Shown: positions 49,159-59,171 of the stretch, in pieces
How positions within the stretch are numbered: position 1 is the stretch's first letter
Layout of the letters: each line of letters opens with the position of its first letter
Assembly (NCBI GenBank): GCA_001970955.1
Contig: MPUH01000003.1
Coordinates: 145,257-209,256, forward strand
Direction of reading: 5' to 3'
DNA: 64,000 bases
Source: Stentor coeruleus
Taxonomy: Eukaryota; Ciliophora; Heterotrichea; Heterotrichida; Stentoridae
Program-made: the position numbers and the translations under genes
The notes under the pieces: model-generated
Told to the model about the DNA's origin: nothing
What the model saw: only the letters and a program-made list of their open reading frames with translations
Databases searched by the model: none

Positions 49159-50227
49159 AAATAATTATAATTTCCAACATCATAACAAAATCTCTATTTA
49201 AGTAGGAATAATCTTTCAATCCTAATTTTCTCAACAAAACACTTCATGTCAAAACTACACGCCAATCATCTGCTTAATCATCACTATAATCAATATCATC
49301 TATATAAATCATTCAATAAAATTTTTCTAATTTAACCTATAAAATTTCAATCTAAATTATAAAATCTCAATATAACTAACTCCAAAAATCCCTCAAATCT
49401 TATTCCAAAAAAATAGCTGATGAATTATATATTATTTCCTATAAAAATAATATATGATTAATATCTAATTTTATTTCTAAAAACTACGGCATTCAAAACT
49501 AAAATATATCTATAAAGTCAAACTGATAGTTTAGCGTCACAAAAAGTGTAGTCTCCATTTAAAACATTTGCAAAAAGAGATAAATTAATCGTTGATGATT
49601 ATACATACTTTATCTCTTTCGCATGGTTGCAAGGAGTTTGCAGTATAGTTATTAGTATTTTAACTAGAAAAACTATTTACATATTATTATATGATATATA
49701 AATTCTCACTAATATTCTAATAAAGCTAAAGAGATTTTTAATATAAGATGGGCAAATTTAAATTATTTAGATATTACATATGAAAATAAATTTGATATTA
49801 ATAGAGCATGGGAAGTATTTAATAACTTGCAATAAGTGCCCCGTCAAAATATTAGATATTAATTAATAGCCTTGCATTTTTCTAAAACTATAGACTCGTA
49901 GCTGATAATTTTATACACTCCAGGAGGTGCTAAGAGATTTGTGACTATTAACGAGGTAAAATCTTAGTATTGCTCTTAAGCACTTATAGATATAGAAAAT
50001 CATACCTTCTGTCAAAATCATATAAAAACTTGCATGATTATGTCCATTGTGCAATAATGTGTTTTGCATACTCGGAAAGATCCAAAAATCTTAAATTCTA
50101 TATACTCATGTAAATCCCATCTATTCCAATCTTTCAATAAAATTTTATTCAAAAAAATCAATTCCTCCATAGCAAAAAAGCTCTCATGTGCAATCCCACA
50201 ATAACTACGTAAAAAGAGCATTACCAA
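49159..50227. other. Spacer with ambiguous coding-like tracts
   Basis: Mostly A+T-rich. From about 49840 to 50220 both strands contain coding-like tracts: the minus strand has a 69-codon frame ending at 50018, and the plus strand reads GGAKRFVTINEV between TAA/TAG codons. The minus tract may be the tail of the copine relic upstream. No confident gene. Confidence 0.3.
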
Positions 50228-50816
50228 CTCTAACCTAGTTTAATATTCTGGGCTTTTCCATACATTATCACCAATAAATAATACACTCCAACAACGTTCA
50301 AACTCTGAGCAATATTCAAAGCTTTACAAATAGCAGTTCCTAATATTGTAGGCTCCGCAAATTTATCACAAGGTAATATCTGTCTATAAACTTGTAATAA
50401 ATTATTAATCCCTAGAATACTAGGGTTTTTATTAATGGAAATATATTAATCTTTCTTGATCATCCAGGTTTTCTAAACCTAAAAACTAGGTGTATTTTTT
50501 TCCTATCAAAATCAGAAAGAACATCACCAATATAGGACATAATCAATATTCATTTTGAGCATTTTAATCTGTATAATTTAATGATAATTTTCTTGTCATT
50601 TGATTTTTAAAGGTAATGATAGGCTGTTTTTGCTTAAGGATGAAAAAGTAAGTTCAAAAGAACTCCATCGGGCTGAGAAAGTTTTATAGTCTCAATTTTA
50701 TAGTTTAGGTTCAAGACTCTGATTTTCCTTATTTCAGAAAATGAGATATGGATCGGATTTGCTGAAAGGTTTATTTTATCTGCATTATATGACCAATCCG
50801 AGTGTCCACTTTTCAT
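50228..50816 (-). pseudogene. Decayed copine-like gene (C2 and vWA fragments)
   Basis: On the minus strand, around 50736-50774, NKPFSKSDPYLIF matches the C2-domain signature FxKSDPF of copines, followed after stops by NKENQSLEP and SARWSSFELTF. Around 50297-50412 the sequence reads LLQVYRQILPCDKFAEPTI and GTAICKALNIAQ, comparable to the copine vWA segment VLARYREIVPxxxLAGPTSF. The order C2 then vWA is as in copines, which are calcium-dependent membrane-binding proteins. Frames change and TGA/TAA interrupt repeatedly, so no protein can be made. Confidence 0.5.
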
Positions 50817-51596
50817 TAGTGAATTCAGTTCTTTTGCTAAGTATTTCGAGTCCTTTTAAGATTTCTGTTGTTTAATTTAACTTATATAATGCTTGAGGCT
50901 ATATCAAAATCCCTATTTTATGGTCTGAAGCATATCCTATTGAAAACCTTAAGCTTTGTTGAAGCAGCAATTTAGCTCAATTTTGGTTTTCCATTGTGAG
51001 TTGAATCTTTCATTACAAAGTATTGTCGAAAGCATTCATAATTTAAGGTCTTTTAGTCATAAAAATAACACTCTAAATAAGAGATATTCGAAGTCTGTAA
51101 GTACTTCTGCATTTAGTATATTTTTTGTAGAATAAATATATGTGTGTTTAGCCTTAGCATTCCCCTGAAATTATTTATTGATAGAGATATGATGATATAA
51201 AATAAGATCTATTAGGAAATTAAATTTTTAGACAGATAGAGGCTTGTAAATGGAGTTGAATTATTTTATATTGAGTTTTAGTTAATATTATTGTTTATTG
51301 CATAGTGATTAATTTGATAATTATATTTGGTTAAAGCTTCTCAAGCTTAAAAAAACTAATAAGATTTTAGGTATATTAAAGTGCATGAATTTGTTTATAA
51401 TTGACTATGATTGAAATTATATGCATGCCTATAGAGCACATCACTTTTTCATTCATACTATTACTTAAAAAATAAGGGCCTATCTGAAAAAATTCAAACT
51501 ATTTCCTTACTACCCTTGCAATACTTATAATAAATCAAATTTCTCTCCCAATCTAAGGCTTTTAGACTTTGTAAGTATCTCATTCACCAATATAAA
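50817..51596. other. Spacer upstream of Vps39 gene; possible copine N-terminal debris
   Basis: The first 300 bp may hold further decayed copine sequence on the minus strand, though nothing is diagnostic. The remainder is A+T-rich and should contain the Vps39 promoter. Confidence 0.35.
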
Positions 51597-54401
51597 ATGG
51601 CCCAGCTGTATACAACTCATCACCTCCTGAACATTGATTATCGTTTAACTGCTTTAGAAGCAGCTAGAAATAAAGTGTTTATTGGCGATACCAAAGGGCA
51701 GATTTTCATGTACAACATCCTAAATCCTGGCACGCAAAATGAGACTTTAATCCAAAGCCCAAGTATGGGTCGTCTGGGCAAGTCTAAGTTCGAGAAAATC
51801 AAAGCTGACAAAGAACGCAGTGTAATCTTTGCCATAAGCGAGGGTCTTCTTGCGGCATTTGACATGAACGATCTCGAAGAGGTCCAAAGTTTCAACAAAA
51901 ACAACAATTGTTTTTCTATAAACGAAGCTCCAGGCTATGGTGGGGAGATGTGTGTGGTTCAAAACAAAAAGAAGCTTCAAATCTATAAGTGGAACTCAGT
52001 AAAAACAGGTGTTAGATCCAAACAAGGGGGTTTTTTCCTAGAAAAAGAATATGCTGTACCTGAAGCTCCAGCAGCAATGGTTTGGAACAAAGACTATATC
52101 TGCTTAGGGTTTATAAAAAAGAACTACATGATTATCAATTCTGAATCTGGAGCAGTAATAAATATGGATGTAAACACAGGGCCAACCAACAGTATCCCAT
52201 ACGTAAAAGCGGTATTTGATGATTTTTACTGCCTTTGGGGGAATATATTATTACCTATGGAAGGTGCAACTGGGAATAATGCTATGAGAAATCCTATAAG
52301 CTTTTCTGAAAACAAGCATTTGGCCTGTGCTGGAGTTAATGATCAATATATGATAATAGCAACAGAAAATACATTAGAAATATATGGGGTATCAGAAGGC
52401 ACATTACTACAAAGAGAAGATACCCCACAGCAGATTTTGTTTATAGCTGACTCAGATAATCAACTTATGTATAGTACAACTGGCAATTTATATGTTTTGC
52501 ATCAAGTACCGTTGTCTGATCAGATAAACAGACTGTTGTTAGAATGCAAAATACAAGATGCGCGGAAATTGCTGGGGAAAATGCTTGAAGGAGAAGTTAA
52601 TACTGAAAGCCAATATGAGCAGTTTAATTTAGATGCGGCTTGGTGTTTGTTCAAACAACTCAAATTTCTCAGTAGCGCTGAAAGTTTTGTATTGACCAAC
52701 TTCGACCCTAGAGAAATTATGTGCATGTTCCCTGAGTACTCAGCTAAATATCAAGGTGAGAGAATCAAAAACATTAGTCAGATCATCCAGGATGGGATGA
52801 GTGGCAGTCGAGAAAGCGAAAATATTGCGAATTTGATCAAAGAAAGGCATTTCCAAGCCAAAATCGCTGTTGTGACTATGCTCGCACAGAAAAGAAAAAC
52901 TATCTGCGAACCGCCTAAAGCTGGTAAGATTATTGGCATATACACTTTCCTCAAATCAAGCTTTAGCATCAATAAACTTTCTAGTGACAGTATTTCTAGA
53001 GAAGAGATCATTGAGCATGTTGACACTTTTCTATTAAAACTATTAGTTGATATCAGTTTAGTTGAAGCTGATAATAAGAAATTCACTGATAAATTTGCCA
53101 AAGCCCCTTATAAACTATTATCTGAAATGTTTGAACCTGGTTATAAGGTATCATTAAATTTTCAAGATTGTGAAGCTTTTCTTAAATCTAAAGGAGATAA
53201 AGCTCGGATCCCATTAGCGATGTTTTATGAGTCATCTGGGAGGAAAGAGGATGCTTTGAAGATATTTAAGGACCAGACATCAATTGATGTGAAGATGAGA
53301 GAAGATTTCGCTAAGCAGACTGTGAGGATTTTACTGAGGGTCACAGACAAACAGATAGTGTTTAAGTATTCAGAATGGGTTTTGACATCATTTCCAGAGA
53401 TTGGGTTAGAGATTTTTACATCACCTGAAGAGCAACATCATATATCATATGATTTGATTTTGGACTTTTTGAACAAATATAATAGTGATCAATCCTCTCT
53501 GGTAGAGCAATACTTAAGGTGGCTTGTAGAAAAAAAACAAGTTGACACTGAAAGGTTTCATACAAAGCTTGCCCTTTGCTATATCTCTAAGCTCTTCAGT
53601 ATGATCCCTAAAGAAAGCAAAGAAGAAGCCTTACCTCCTAGTGCACAGCAAAGCACATTTATGAAATATCAAAAAGATCTAATGAGTATCCTCAAAGATA
53701 GTAAATATTACCATGCTAAAACTATCCTTGAAGAAATTGATAATAGTTGGATGACTAAAGCTCAAGTTCTCCTTCTTGGCCGTGAAAAAAAGCACACTGA
53801 AGCCTTAAGCATTTTAGTTCTTGACGGGATAATTAAAGGGAAATTCACTAAAGCTGAAAAATACTGTACAAGAAATGGAGATAATCTTCTATCCAAACTT
53901 CTCAAAATCTACATAGATAAATCCTTAGAATATGAAAAGAAAATTATCCCAAGCGACCCAAATAAAGAAAACCAAAATCAAGCACAAAAATTTAAAAAAT
54001 GCGCTTTCGAACTTTTGAAAAGATATTCAACACATCCAGATCTTGACCCAACATCTGTAATGGAGATAATCCCAGATAATTGGTCATTATCTTCAGCTTC
54101 TGAAAACTCTTTGCAGTTATATTTACATGTTGCCTTATCGCATTCCTTACATAAAAGCAGAGTTGCTAAAATTATTAGACATCTTAGCGATATGGAGCTT
54201 ATACAGACAGAATGTGAATGGACTGATAGAAGAAAGGCTTTTGTTAGGATTACGAATGAAAAACTTTGCGATATGTGTAAGAAAAAAATTGGGGATAGAC
54301 CTTTTGGCGTGTATCCTAATGGAAAAGTGGTTCATCAGAAGTGCATGGGGTCACCTAATGTGTGTCCGGTTACCAATGTTAATTTTGAGTCGTTAGTCTA
54401 G
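51597..54401 (+). CDS. Vps39/Vam6-like HOPS tethering subunit
   Basis: A 934-residue protein of the Vps39/TRAP1 family, the HOPS subunit that contacts Rab7 and drives fusion with lysosomes or late endosomes. The N terminus (about 1-290) is a CNH beta-propeller: FIGDTKGQIFMYNI, CVVQNKKKLQIYKW and VPEAPAAMVWNKDYICLGF follow the Vps39 order. The middle is alpha-solenoid, including a clathrin-heavy-chain-like repeat region around 540-700. The C terminus has the Vps39 zinc-binding tail CDMCKKKIGDRPFGVYPNGK with VVHQKC, as in animal Vps39 (CxxCxKKIGxxxFxxYPNG). This distinguishes it from Vps18/Vps11 RING tails. No intron is needed. Confidence 0.85.
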   Translation: MAQLYTTHHLLNIDYRLTALEAARNKVFIGDTKGQIFMYNILNPGTQNETLIQSPSMGRLGKSKFEKIKADKERSVIFAISEGLLAAFDMNDLEEVQSFNKNNNCFSINEAPGYGGEMCVVQNKKKLQIYKWNSVKTGVRSKQGGFFLEKEYAVPEAPAAMVWNKDYICLGFIKKNYMIINSESGAVINMDVNTGPTNSIPYVKAVFDDFYCLWGNILLPMEGATGNNAMRNPISFSENKHLACAGVNDQYMIIATENTLEIYGVSEGTLLQREDTPQQILFIADSDNQLMYSTTGNLYVLHQVPLSDQINRLLLECKIQDARKLLGKMLEGEVNTESQYEQFNLDAAWCLFKQLKFLSSAESFVLTNFDPREIMCMFPEYSAKYQGERIKNISQIIQDGMSGSRESENIANLIKERHFQAKIAVVTMLAQKRKTICEPPKAGKIIGIYTFLKSSFSINKLSSDSISREEIIEHVDTFLLKLLVDISLVEADNKKFTDKFAKAPYKLLSEMFEPGYKVSLNFQDCEAFLKSKGDKARIPLAMFYESSGRKEDALKIFKDQTSIDVKMREDFAKQTVRILLRVTDKQIVFKYSEWVLTSFPEIGLEIFTSPEEQHHISYDLILDFLNKYNSDQSSLVEQYLRWLVEKKQVDTERFHTKLALCYISKLFSMIPKESKEEALPPSAQQSTFMKYQKDLMSILKDSKYYHAKTILEEIDNSWMTKAQVLLLGREKKHTEALSILVLDGIIKGKFTKAEKYCTRNGDNLLSKLLKIYIDKSLEYEKKIIPSDPNKENQNQAQKFKKCAFELLKRYSTHPDLDPTSVMEIIPDNWSLSSASENSLQLYLHVALSHSLHKSRVAKIIRHLSDMELIQTECEWTDRRKAFVRITNEKLCDMCKKKIGDRPFGVYPNGKVVHQKCMGSPNVCPVTNVNFESLV

Positions 54402-54778
54402 ACAGGTTAATTAAAAATATGAGGTTTAGATTATGATGAGATGTTGTGGGAAAGGGTTATTTTAATATAAAGCACGTGGGTATTATAAGAATTGCTTATC
54501 AATAATATTAGTATATGGTTTATACTATGATTTAATTGCTTTTTATATAATAAATTATTGTAATTATAGCTAAATATATTTAAGTTACAAATTGGTATTG
54601 AAATCCCTTAAAGCTGAAAATGTTTCAAGTTTTTCATATATGTAAAAAAAAAATCTCATTCTGCTTTTATTATAATAAAACAAAAATCCTGCTATTCTTT
54701 CGATTAAAACAAAAATTAAAGCCTTAGATAATAAATTTGTATAAATCATATTTCAATAACAAATGATAAATTTATAAG

Positions 54779-54852
54779 TATATTATAAGATTAGTATTAG
54801 TTAGGAATTATCGCCTGACTATTGTCCAGCCCTTGTTAATATATTATAAGAT
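54779..54852 (-). mobile_element. 48-bp retro-insertion with 13-bp target-site duplication
   Basis: TATATTATAAGAT occurs at 54779-54791 and at 54840-54852. The 48 bp between (54792-54839) match the first 48 bp of the insertion at 23294 with one substitution (GCCTGAC against GCTTGAC). On the minus strand the shared end is CCTAACTAATACTA, and this copy is truncated at GGGCTGGACAATAGTC. Clean duplications on both sides show it is an insertion, not inherited homology. Confidence 0.85.
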
Positions 54853-54977
54853 AATATAGCGTATTAATACAAATTGATTCTTTAGTTAGAATATTATTAT
54901 TCTTTTCTATAAGAACTATTAAATATTTATAGCTTATATATAGATAACCTTAAGTAGTTTAACTTAAAATATTATGT

Positions 54978-55066
54978 CATGATTAAAACTATCGAAAATA
55001 TATACATAATAAAATGCTCTACCATGATTAAAGCTATCGAAAATATATAAACAATAAAATAACTGA
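54978..55066. repeat. Two tandem 45-bp units
   Basis: CATGATTAAAACTATCGAAA recurs 45 bp later as CATGATTAAAGCTATCGAAA, with similar following sequence. It lies in spacer DNA upstream of the K+ channel gene. Confidence 0.7.
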
Positions 55067-55203
55067 TGCTGTATTCTTTATTTTTTAAGCAAATTATATA
55101 AGATCATAGTACTTTGTTATTGAAATTTGGTTTAAGATTTTTTTCTCTAATTGGAATTGAGGTCTTCTAAGATTAGGGTATGAATAAATAATTTGTTATA
55201 AAA

Positions 55204-57171
55204 ATGAAATTGGGAGATAAAATTCATTACACTGAAGATCTAACATCAAGAGAGATCAATGATAAGGGAAATGATATTGATTTACAGGTAATACTAGGAA
55301 TCACTATAGATCCTGAACCTTATGAAAAAGTTCTTTTAAAAAAAGGTGAACATGAAGAACAAAATGCATGCATCTTTGGAGCACTAAGGGATATTAAATC
55401 AACAGCGATTTATTCAGTCAGAAGCATTTGCCATCGACTTATAATCAGAAACAATTCAATTGTAAAGAGGTATTGGGATATCATAATGGAGCTGATTTTA
55501 GCTTATAATGTGATTACTACATTGTTCTTTTTGGCATACGAATATCCTACCGGAGGAATGCTTATAACAGATATTGTATGCTGGGTTCTTTTCATTATAG
55601 ATATTGTCTTAACTTTCTATACTGAGCAAACAGATGAAAAAAATAATTCTATTAAAAACTTTGTTGGAATAGCAAATCTCTATATAAAAGGCTGGCTTAT
55701 TTTTGACTTAGTCGCAATAATTCCTTTGCGTAGTGCTGGATATGAAATGGCAGAATACCTTTTAAGAATGTTTAGACTTTTAAAATTATCAGGAGTCATT
55801 GATATTACTGATGGAACAGGCATAAGCTATTTGCTATCATATTTTAATTTTGGTCGTAGAGAAAAAAGTGGTAAAATCACTTACTCTTATACTTCAAAAA
55901 TAATAGCGTCACTTATCAGACTTTTTATTACAATAATATTTACGGTTTATTTTATGGGATGCTTTTGGTATTGGTTCCAAAGGATCGTTTCAAACTATAA
56001 ATACAGTAGTTCTAAGGAGGGAGTTGATGAAAATACATTTGAAAATGCATTTGGTTTAGCAGATATGCAGAGCAAAGATATCGCTCTAAGGTCAAGTTAT
56101 TATATGCTTACAACAATAGCTACAATTGGCTATGGAGATTTTATGCCTAGAAATGTTTATGAAATGTCATTTGCTATTGTAGCTATGCTTTTTGGAGTAA
56201 CTCTTTTTGCTGTTATCATGGGTAATTTTAACAGCGCTTTAACTTATTATACAGAGGCAACTTCAGCTGTAGACTGCTTAGGAGAGTTAAATTTATGGCT
56301 TGATTCACTTGAAATAATTCATGGGAAAATAGATAAAAAGTTAAGGACGAACATAACAGATCATTTTAAATATTATTTTGAGAAAGATAGGCTGAAAAAC
56401 CTTGCGAAAAACTATTGGGAAGCTAGTACACCTGAAAATTTAATAAGTATTGATCAGCAATATGTTTCATCGCTTCCAGAAGAAATATATAATCAAATTT
56501 TACAAAACTTGTATTCTGACTTCCTTCAAAATTTCAAATACTTTTTTGGAAGTTCAAAAGTGAAATACGCTATAATTCCCCATCTCCAACCAAGACGATA
56601 TATTACAAATGAGCTTATTCTTGAAAACGATAAAGAGATTAATGAGCTAATTTTCATAAATTCAGGTTCTGTGTCTATTGGAATAATATTAAATGGAGAA
56701 CACCAAACATTGCTACTGTGTGAAGATGGGAGAACAATAATTGGTGATTATCCTATACTAACCAAAGTAAAAAATCGCTTCGATTACTTGGCTCTTCGAA
56801 TATCAGAAGGTTTTGCAATAGATTCCAATACTTTTTATACAATATTGAATATCTATTTTAAAGATGATAGAAACAACCTTCTTGCAATAGCTGCCAAAAG
56901 AGAAAGTAATTTGAAAAGACTTTTAAATGATTATATCAAAAGATCTGAATTCAATTTAACAAGCATAATTGATGTTGGTAAAAATTTCGATATAGTGATT
57001 CCGAAAGAATCTGGAAAAGGTGAAAATATGGACGAGACTGAAGTGGCAAAAGACCTGCTAGAATTGGCTGAAAATGGAAAAAGTGTTGACTTTAAAACGA
57101 AGAACATATTAAATATTGTGAAAAATGCAGGAGAACTTAGGAGAAAAGGCTATGAGAAAATGTTCCTTTAG
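55204..57171 (+). CDS. Voltage-gated-like K+ channel with degenerate cyclic-nucleotide domain
   Basis: A 655-residue six-helix channel of the CNG/EAG superfamily. Approximate segments: S1 91-113, S2 119-140, S3 161-177, S4 182-200 (LLRMFRLLKLSG, few positive charges), S5 232-258, and S6 320-341. The pore helix leads to TTIATIGYGDFMP (307-312), a K+-selective filter. A C-linker (SLEIIHGKIDKKLRT) and a cNMP-binding-like beta-roll (about 440-560) follow. The roll lacks the phosphate-binding Arg/Thr pair, reading GDYPILTKVKNRFDY there, so direct cAMP/cGMP gating is doubtful. Ciliates use many such channels to control membrane potential and ciliary beating. Confidence 0.88.
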   Translation: MKLGDKIHYTEDLTSREINDKGNDIDLQVILGITIDPEPYEKVLLKKGEHEEQNACIFGALRDIKSTAIYSVRSICHRLIIRNNSIVKRYWDIIMELILAYNVITTLFFLAYEYPTGGMLITDIVCWVLFIIDIVLTFYTEQTDEKNNSIKNFVGIANLYIKGWLIFDLVAIIPLRSAGYEMAEYLLRMFRLLKLSGVIDITDGTGISYLLSYFNFGRREKSGKITYSYTSKIIASLIRLFITIIFTVYFMGCFWYWFQRIVSNYKYSSSKEGVDENTFENAFGLADMQSKDIALRSSYYMLTTIATIGYGDFMPRNVYEMSFAIVAMLFGVTLFAVIMGNFNSALTYYTEATSAVDCLGELNLWLDSLEIIHGKIDKKLRTNITDHFKYYFEKDRLKNLAKNYWEASTPENLISIDQQYVSSLPEEIYNQILQNLYSDFLQNFKYFFGSSKVKYAIIPHLQPRRYITNELILENDKEINELIFINSGSVSIGIILNGEHQTLLLCEDGRTIIGDYPILTKVKNRFDYLALRISEGFAIDSNTFYTILNIYFKDDRNNLLAIAAKRESNLKRLLNDYIKRSEFNLTSIIDVGKNFDIVIPKESGKGENMDETEVAKDLLELAENGKSVDFKTKNILNIVKNAGELRRKGYEKMFL

Positions 57172-57322
57172 ATTAGTTGATTAATAGTAGTCATCTTATT
57201 CAATATAAAATATGTGAATTATTATATAAGAGAATATAATTGTATAGATATATACTATAGAGCAAATAATTATAGCATTGCCCACTTTCCCTTTCAACAA
57301 TCAAATATTCATTCTCCTTTTA

Positions 57323-57369
57323 CAGTTGACCCTCGATAATCAAGAACTTCGATAATCGAGGGTCGACTG
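57323..57369. repeat. 47-bp palindrome resembling pogo/Tigger transposon ends
   Basis: CAGTTGACCCTCGATAATC and the inverted arm GATAATCGAGGGTCGACTG flank nine bases; arms match at 17 of 19 positions. Elements of the pogo/Tigger branch of Tc1/mariner have ends of the type CAGTxGACCCTCGATTATC and insert at TA. A TA is present on the left flank, while the right flank reads CATA. It looks like two transposon termini fused after internal deletion. Confidence 0.55.
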
Positions 57370-57688
57370 CATATATATTCTCTTATTATACTTTCCGCAA
57401 AATAGTAAGACTCATAAATTTTGATTACAATCGGTTTACTAAATTCATCTAACCCATTTTTTTAGAGTGTTCATGGATTAGGCCTACTATAGCATGCAAT
57501 TTAATTGCGGTGACTAATGATATGAATTATTCAAAGAGTCTAAAACGAACTTAGCTTTGCTTATCAGCTTCTGGAGCAATTAAAATCTGGTTTTTTTCCT
57601 ATTATATTATAAATTAAAATAATTTAACTGAAATGTGTAATTATTTGTTCATTTGTGATTAAAAGTAGTAAATATTTTTAATGAGTAT

Positions 57689-57847
57689 ATGAAAACTAAA
57701 GCACTTAGGTACATGAAGATGGGCATGACGATTACATTTTCCAATGTTTGGCTTAAGGATTTGAAATATGCTGTTATCCATGATGTGAACTTTATTGGCT
57801 TGATTTGCCCTGCACACTTTAGCGAAATCTTAGATGCATGGAGTTAA
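57689..57847 (+). CDS. Short ORF of 52 codons, possible gene fragment
   Basis: An ATG-started frame, MKTKALRYMKMGMTITF through FIGLICPAHFSEILDAWS, is noticeably richer in G+C than its surroundings and has protein-like composition (Trp, Cys, Phe, Gly). It is isolated in a spacer, with no detectable extension through 15-nt introns. No family is recognised. It may be a small protein or the last piece of a decayed gene. Confidence 0.3.
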   Translation: MKTKALRYMKMGMTITFSNVWLKDLKYAVIHDVNFIGLICPAHFSEILDAWS

Positions 57848-58478
57848 TAATGCTTCTGGGAAATGCTGGGAATTAATTTTGAAATGCTACTTACCAATAT
57901 ATTTTTGTGAATATGATAGCAGGATATACTATGAATTTATAAATATATTCAAATTTTTATATAAAAGTTTATATCTTATTAGATATAATAAAAAAATAAA
58001 CACTGCTAAATAGCTTATATTTTCCTGAATAATTATTATGAAGTCTAGTATCTGATTATAAATGAGCCCAATAATTTAACTCAAAAGAATAAGTTCTTCA
58101 CAATTATAAAAGGACTGCATATATTACTCTATATACTTTCACTAAAATTATCGGTGTCTAGCCATATTATTCGCAATGCAACAGACATAGATAGTCTTAA
58201 ACTTATATTAATTTATATTTTTTTTATTATATATCCAATGACTAAATCAAAGGCAATAGTCAAGCCTTTGGTTCTTATATCATGCAACACCTAGTTAAAT
58301 ATTAAATTTTAATATGCATCATCGTTTATTCCACATTCTAAAATATAGTTAGATTCCATCTACCTTATTTCCATAATTAAAAGCATATTAAGCTTATAAC
58401 TACTTTAAATAATAATCCTCACCAAAATTAAGCTATCAAATGAACTTATAAGCAAAGTAAAAACTAAAACGGATATAA

Positions 58479-59021
58479 ATGGCAAGTTTCTGGTTATTGA
58501 GTCTAGTGCTATTTGCAGCTTACTCCTGTGAAATTGACTTCGGAAACGGGCTCTCTGTGAAGTGGAACACAATCGATGGAGAAATCCATGTTGATCTTAA
58601 AGTTTACCCTAGCATATATCAAAAATACGGATGGGTGGGTCTAGGACTTAAAAGATATGAGGATGGCTATGATATGAGTCATGGTGACTTCTTTACAATT
58701 ATTCTTAAGAAAGCAATTCTTGAAGACAAATATGCAGAAAGAAATGGAGCTCCAACTTTAGATACTTATCTTGGAGGTATTGATGATATACTTGATGGAC
58801 CTATAGCTAAGGAAGAAGATGATGCTAGAATTTATGGCTTTAGAAGATGGATTGAGACTGGCGACCCATACGACACTCAGTTATATTTTAATAATGTTTA
58901 CTATTGGCAATGGGCTTATGGGACAGTTACTGATGACGCTTTAAACAAGCATGATGACAGAGGTTTCGCAGCTTTTGTATTTGAGTCATGTGGACTAGAA
59001 GCTCCAGTCGACCTTCTTTAG
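58479..59021 (+). CDS. Secreted DOMON-domain protein
   Basis: A 180-residue protein with a clear signal peptide (MASFWLLSLVLFAAYSC, cleavage near residue 16-17). The mature part fits a DOMON domain, a beta-sandwich that binds haem or sugars: VKWNTIDGEIHVDLKV, then GWVGLGL, then MSHGDFFTI and later DDRGFAAFVFESCG. GWVGxG followed by M.xGD is characteristic of DOMON proteins such as the dopamine beta-hydroxylase N terminus. No cytochrome b561 segment or GPI signal follows, so it is probably secreted or stored in vesicles. Ligand unknown. Confidence 0.65.
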   Translation: MASFWLLSLVLFAAYSCEIDFGNGLSVKWNTIDGEIHVDLKVYPSIYQKYGWVGLGLKRYEDGYDMSHGDFFTIILKKAILEDKYAERNGAPTLDTYLGGIDDILDGPIAKEEDDARIYGFRRWIETGDPYDTQLYFNNVYYWQWAYGTVTDDALNKHDDRGFAAFVFESCGLEAPVDLL

Positions 59022-59171
59022 AATTAATTACTTATCAATTGGCAATAAATCATTACGTATTATTATGAATTTTCTATGTAAACCGTGAGAGTATTTCTTT
59101 CTATTTGCTAAATTCTAGCTGTTAAAATGGGGTTTATAATGTTTTAATAAACTAGTAAAAATAATTACTAT

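Larger units (their letters stand above)
54402..55203. other. Spacer with a retro-insertion and a 45-bp tandem repeat
   Basis: About 800 bp of A+T-rich DNA. The two recognisable items are the short insertion at 54779-54852 and the tandem duplication at 54978-55066. Confidence 0.5.
57172..58478. other. 1.3-kb spacer with palindrome and a short ORF
   Basis: A+T-rich spacer between two plus-strand genes. It holds a 47-bp palindrome (57323-57369) and a 52-codon open frame (57689-57847), each listed separately. No other feature was seen. Confidence 0.5.
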
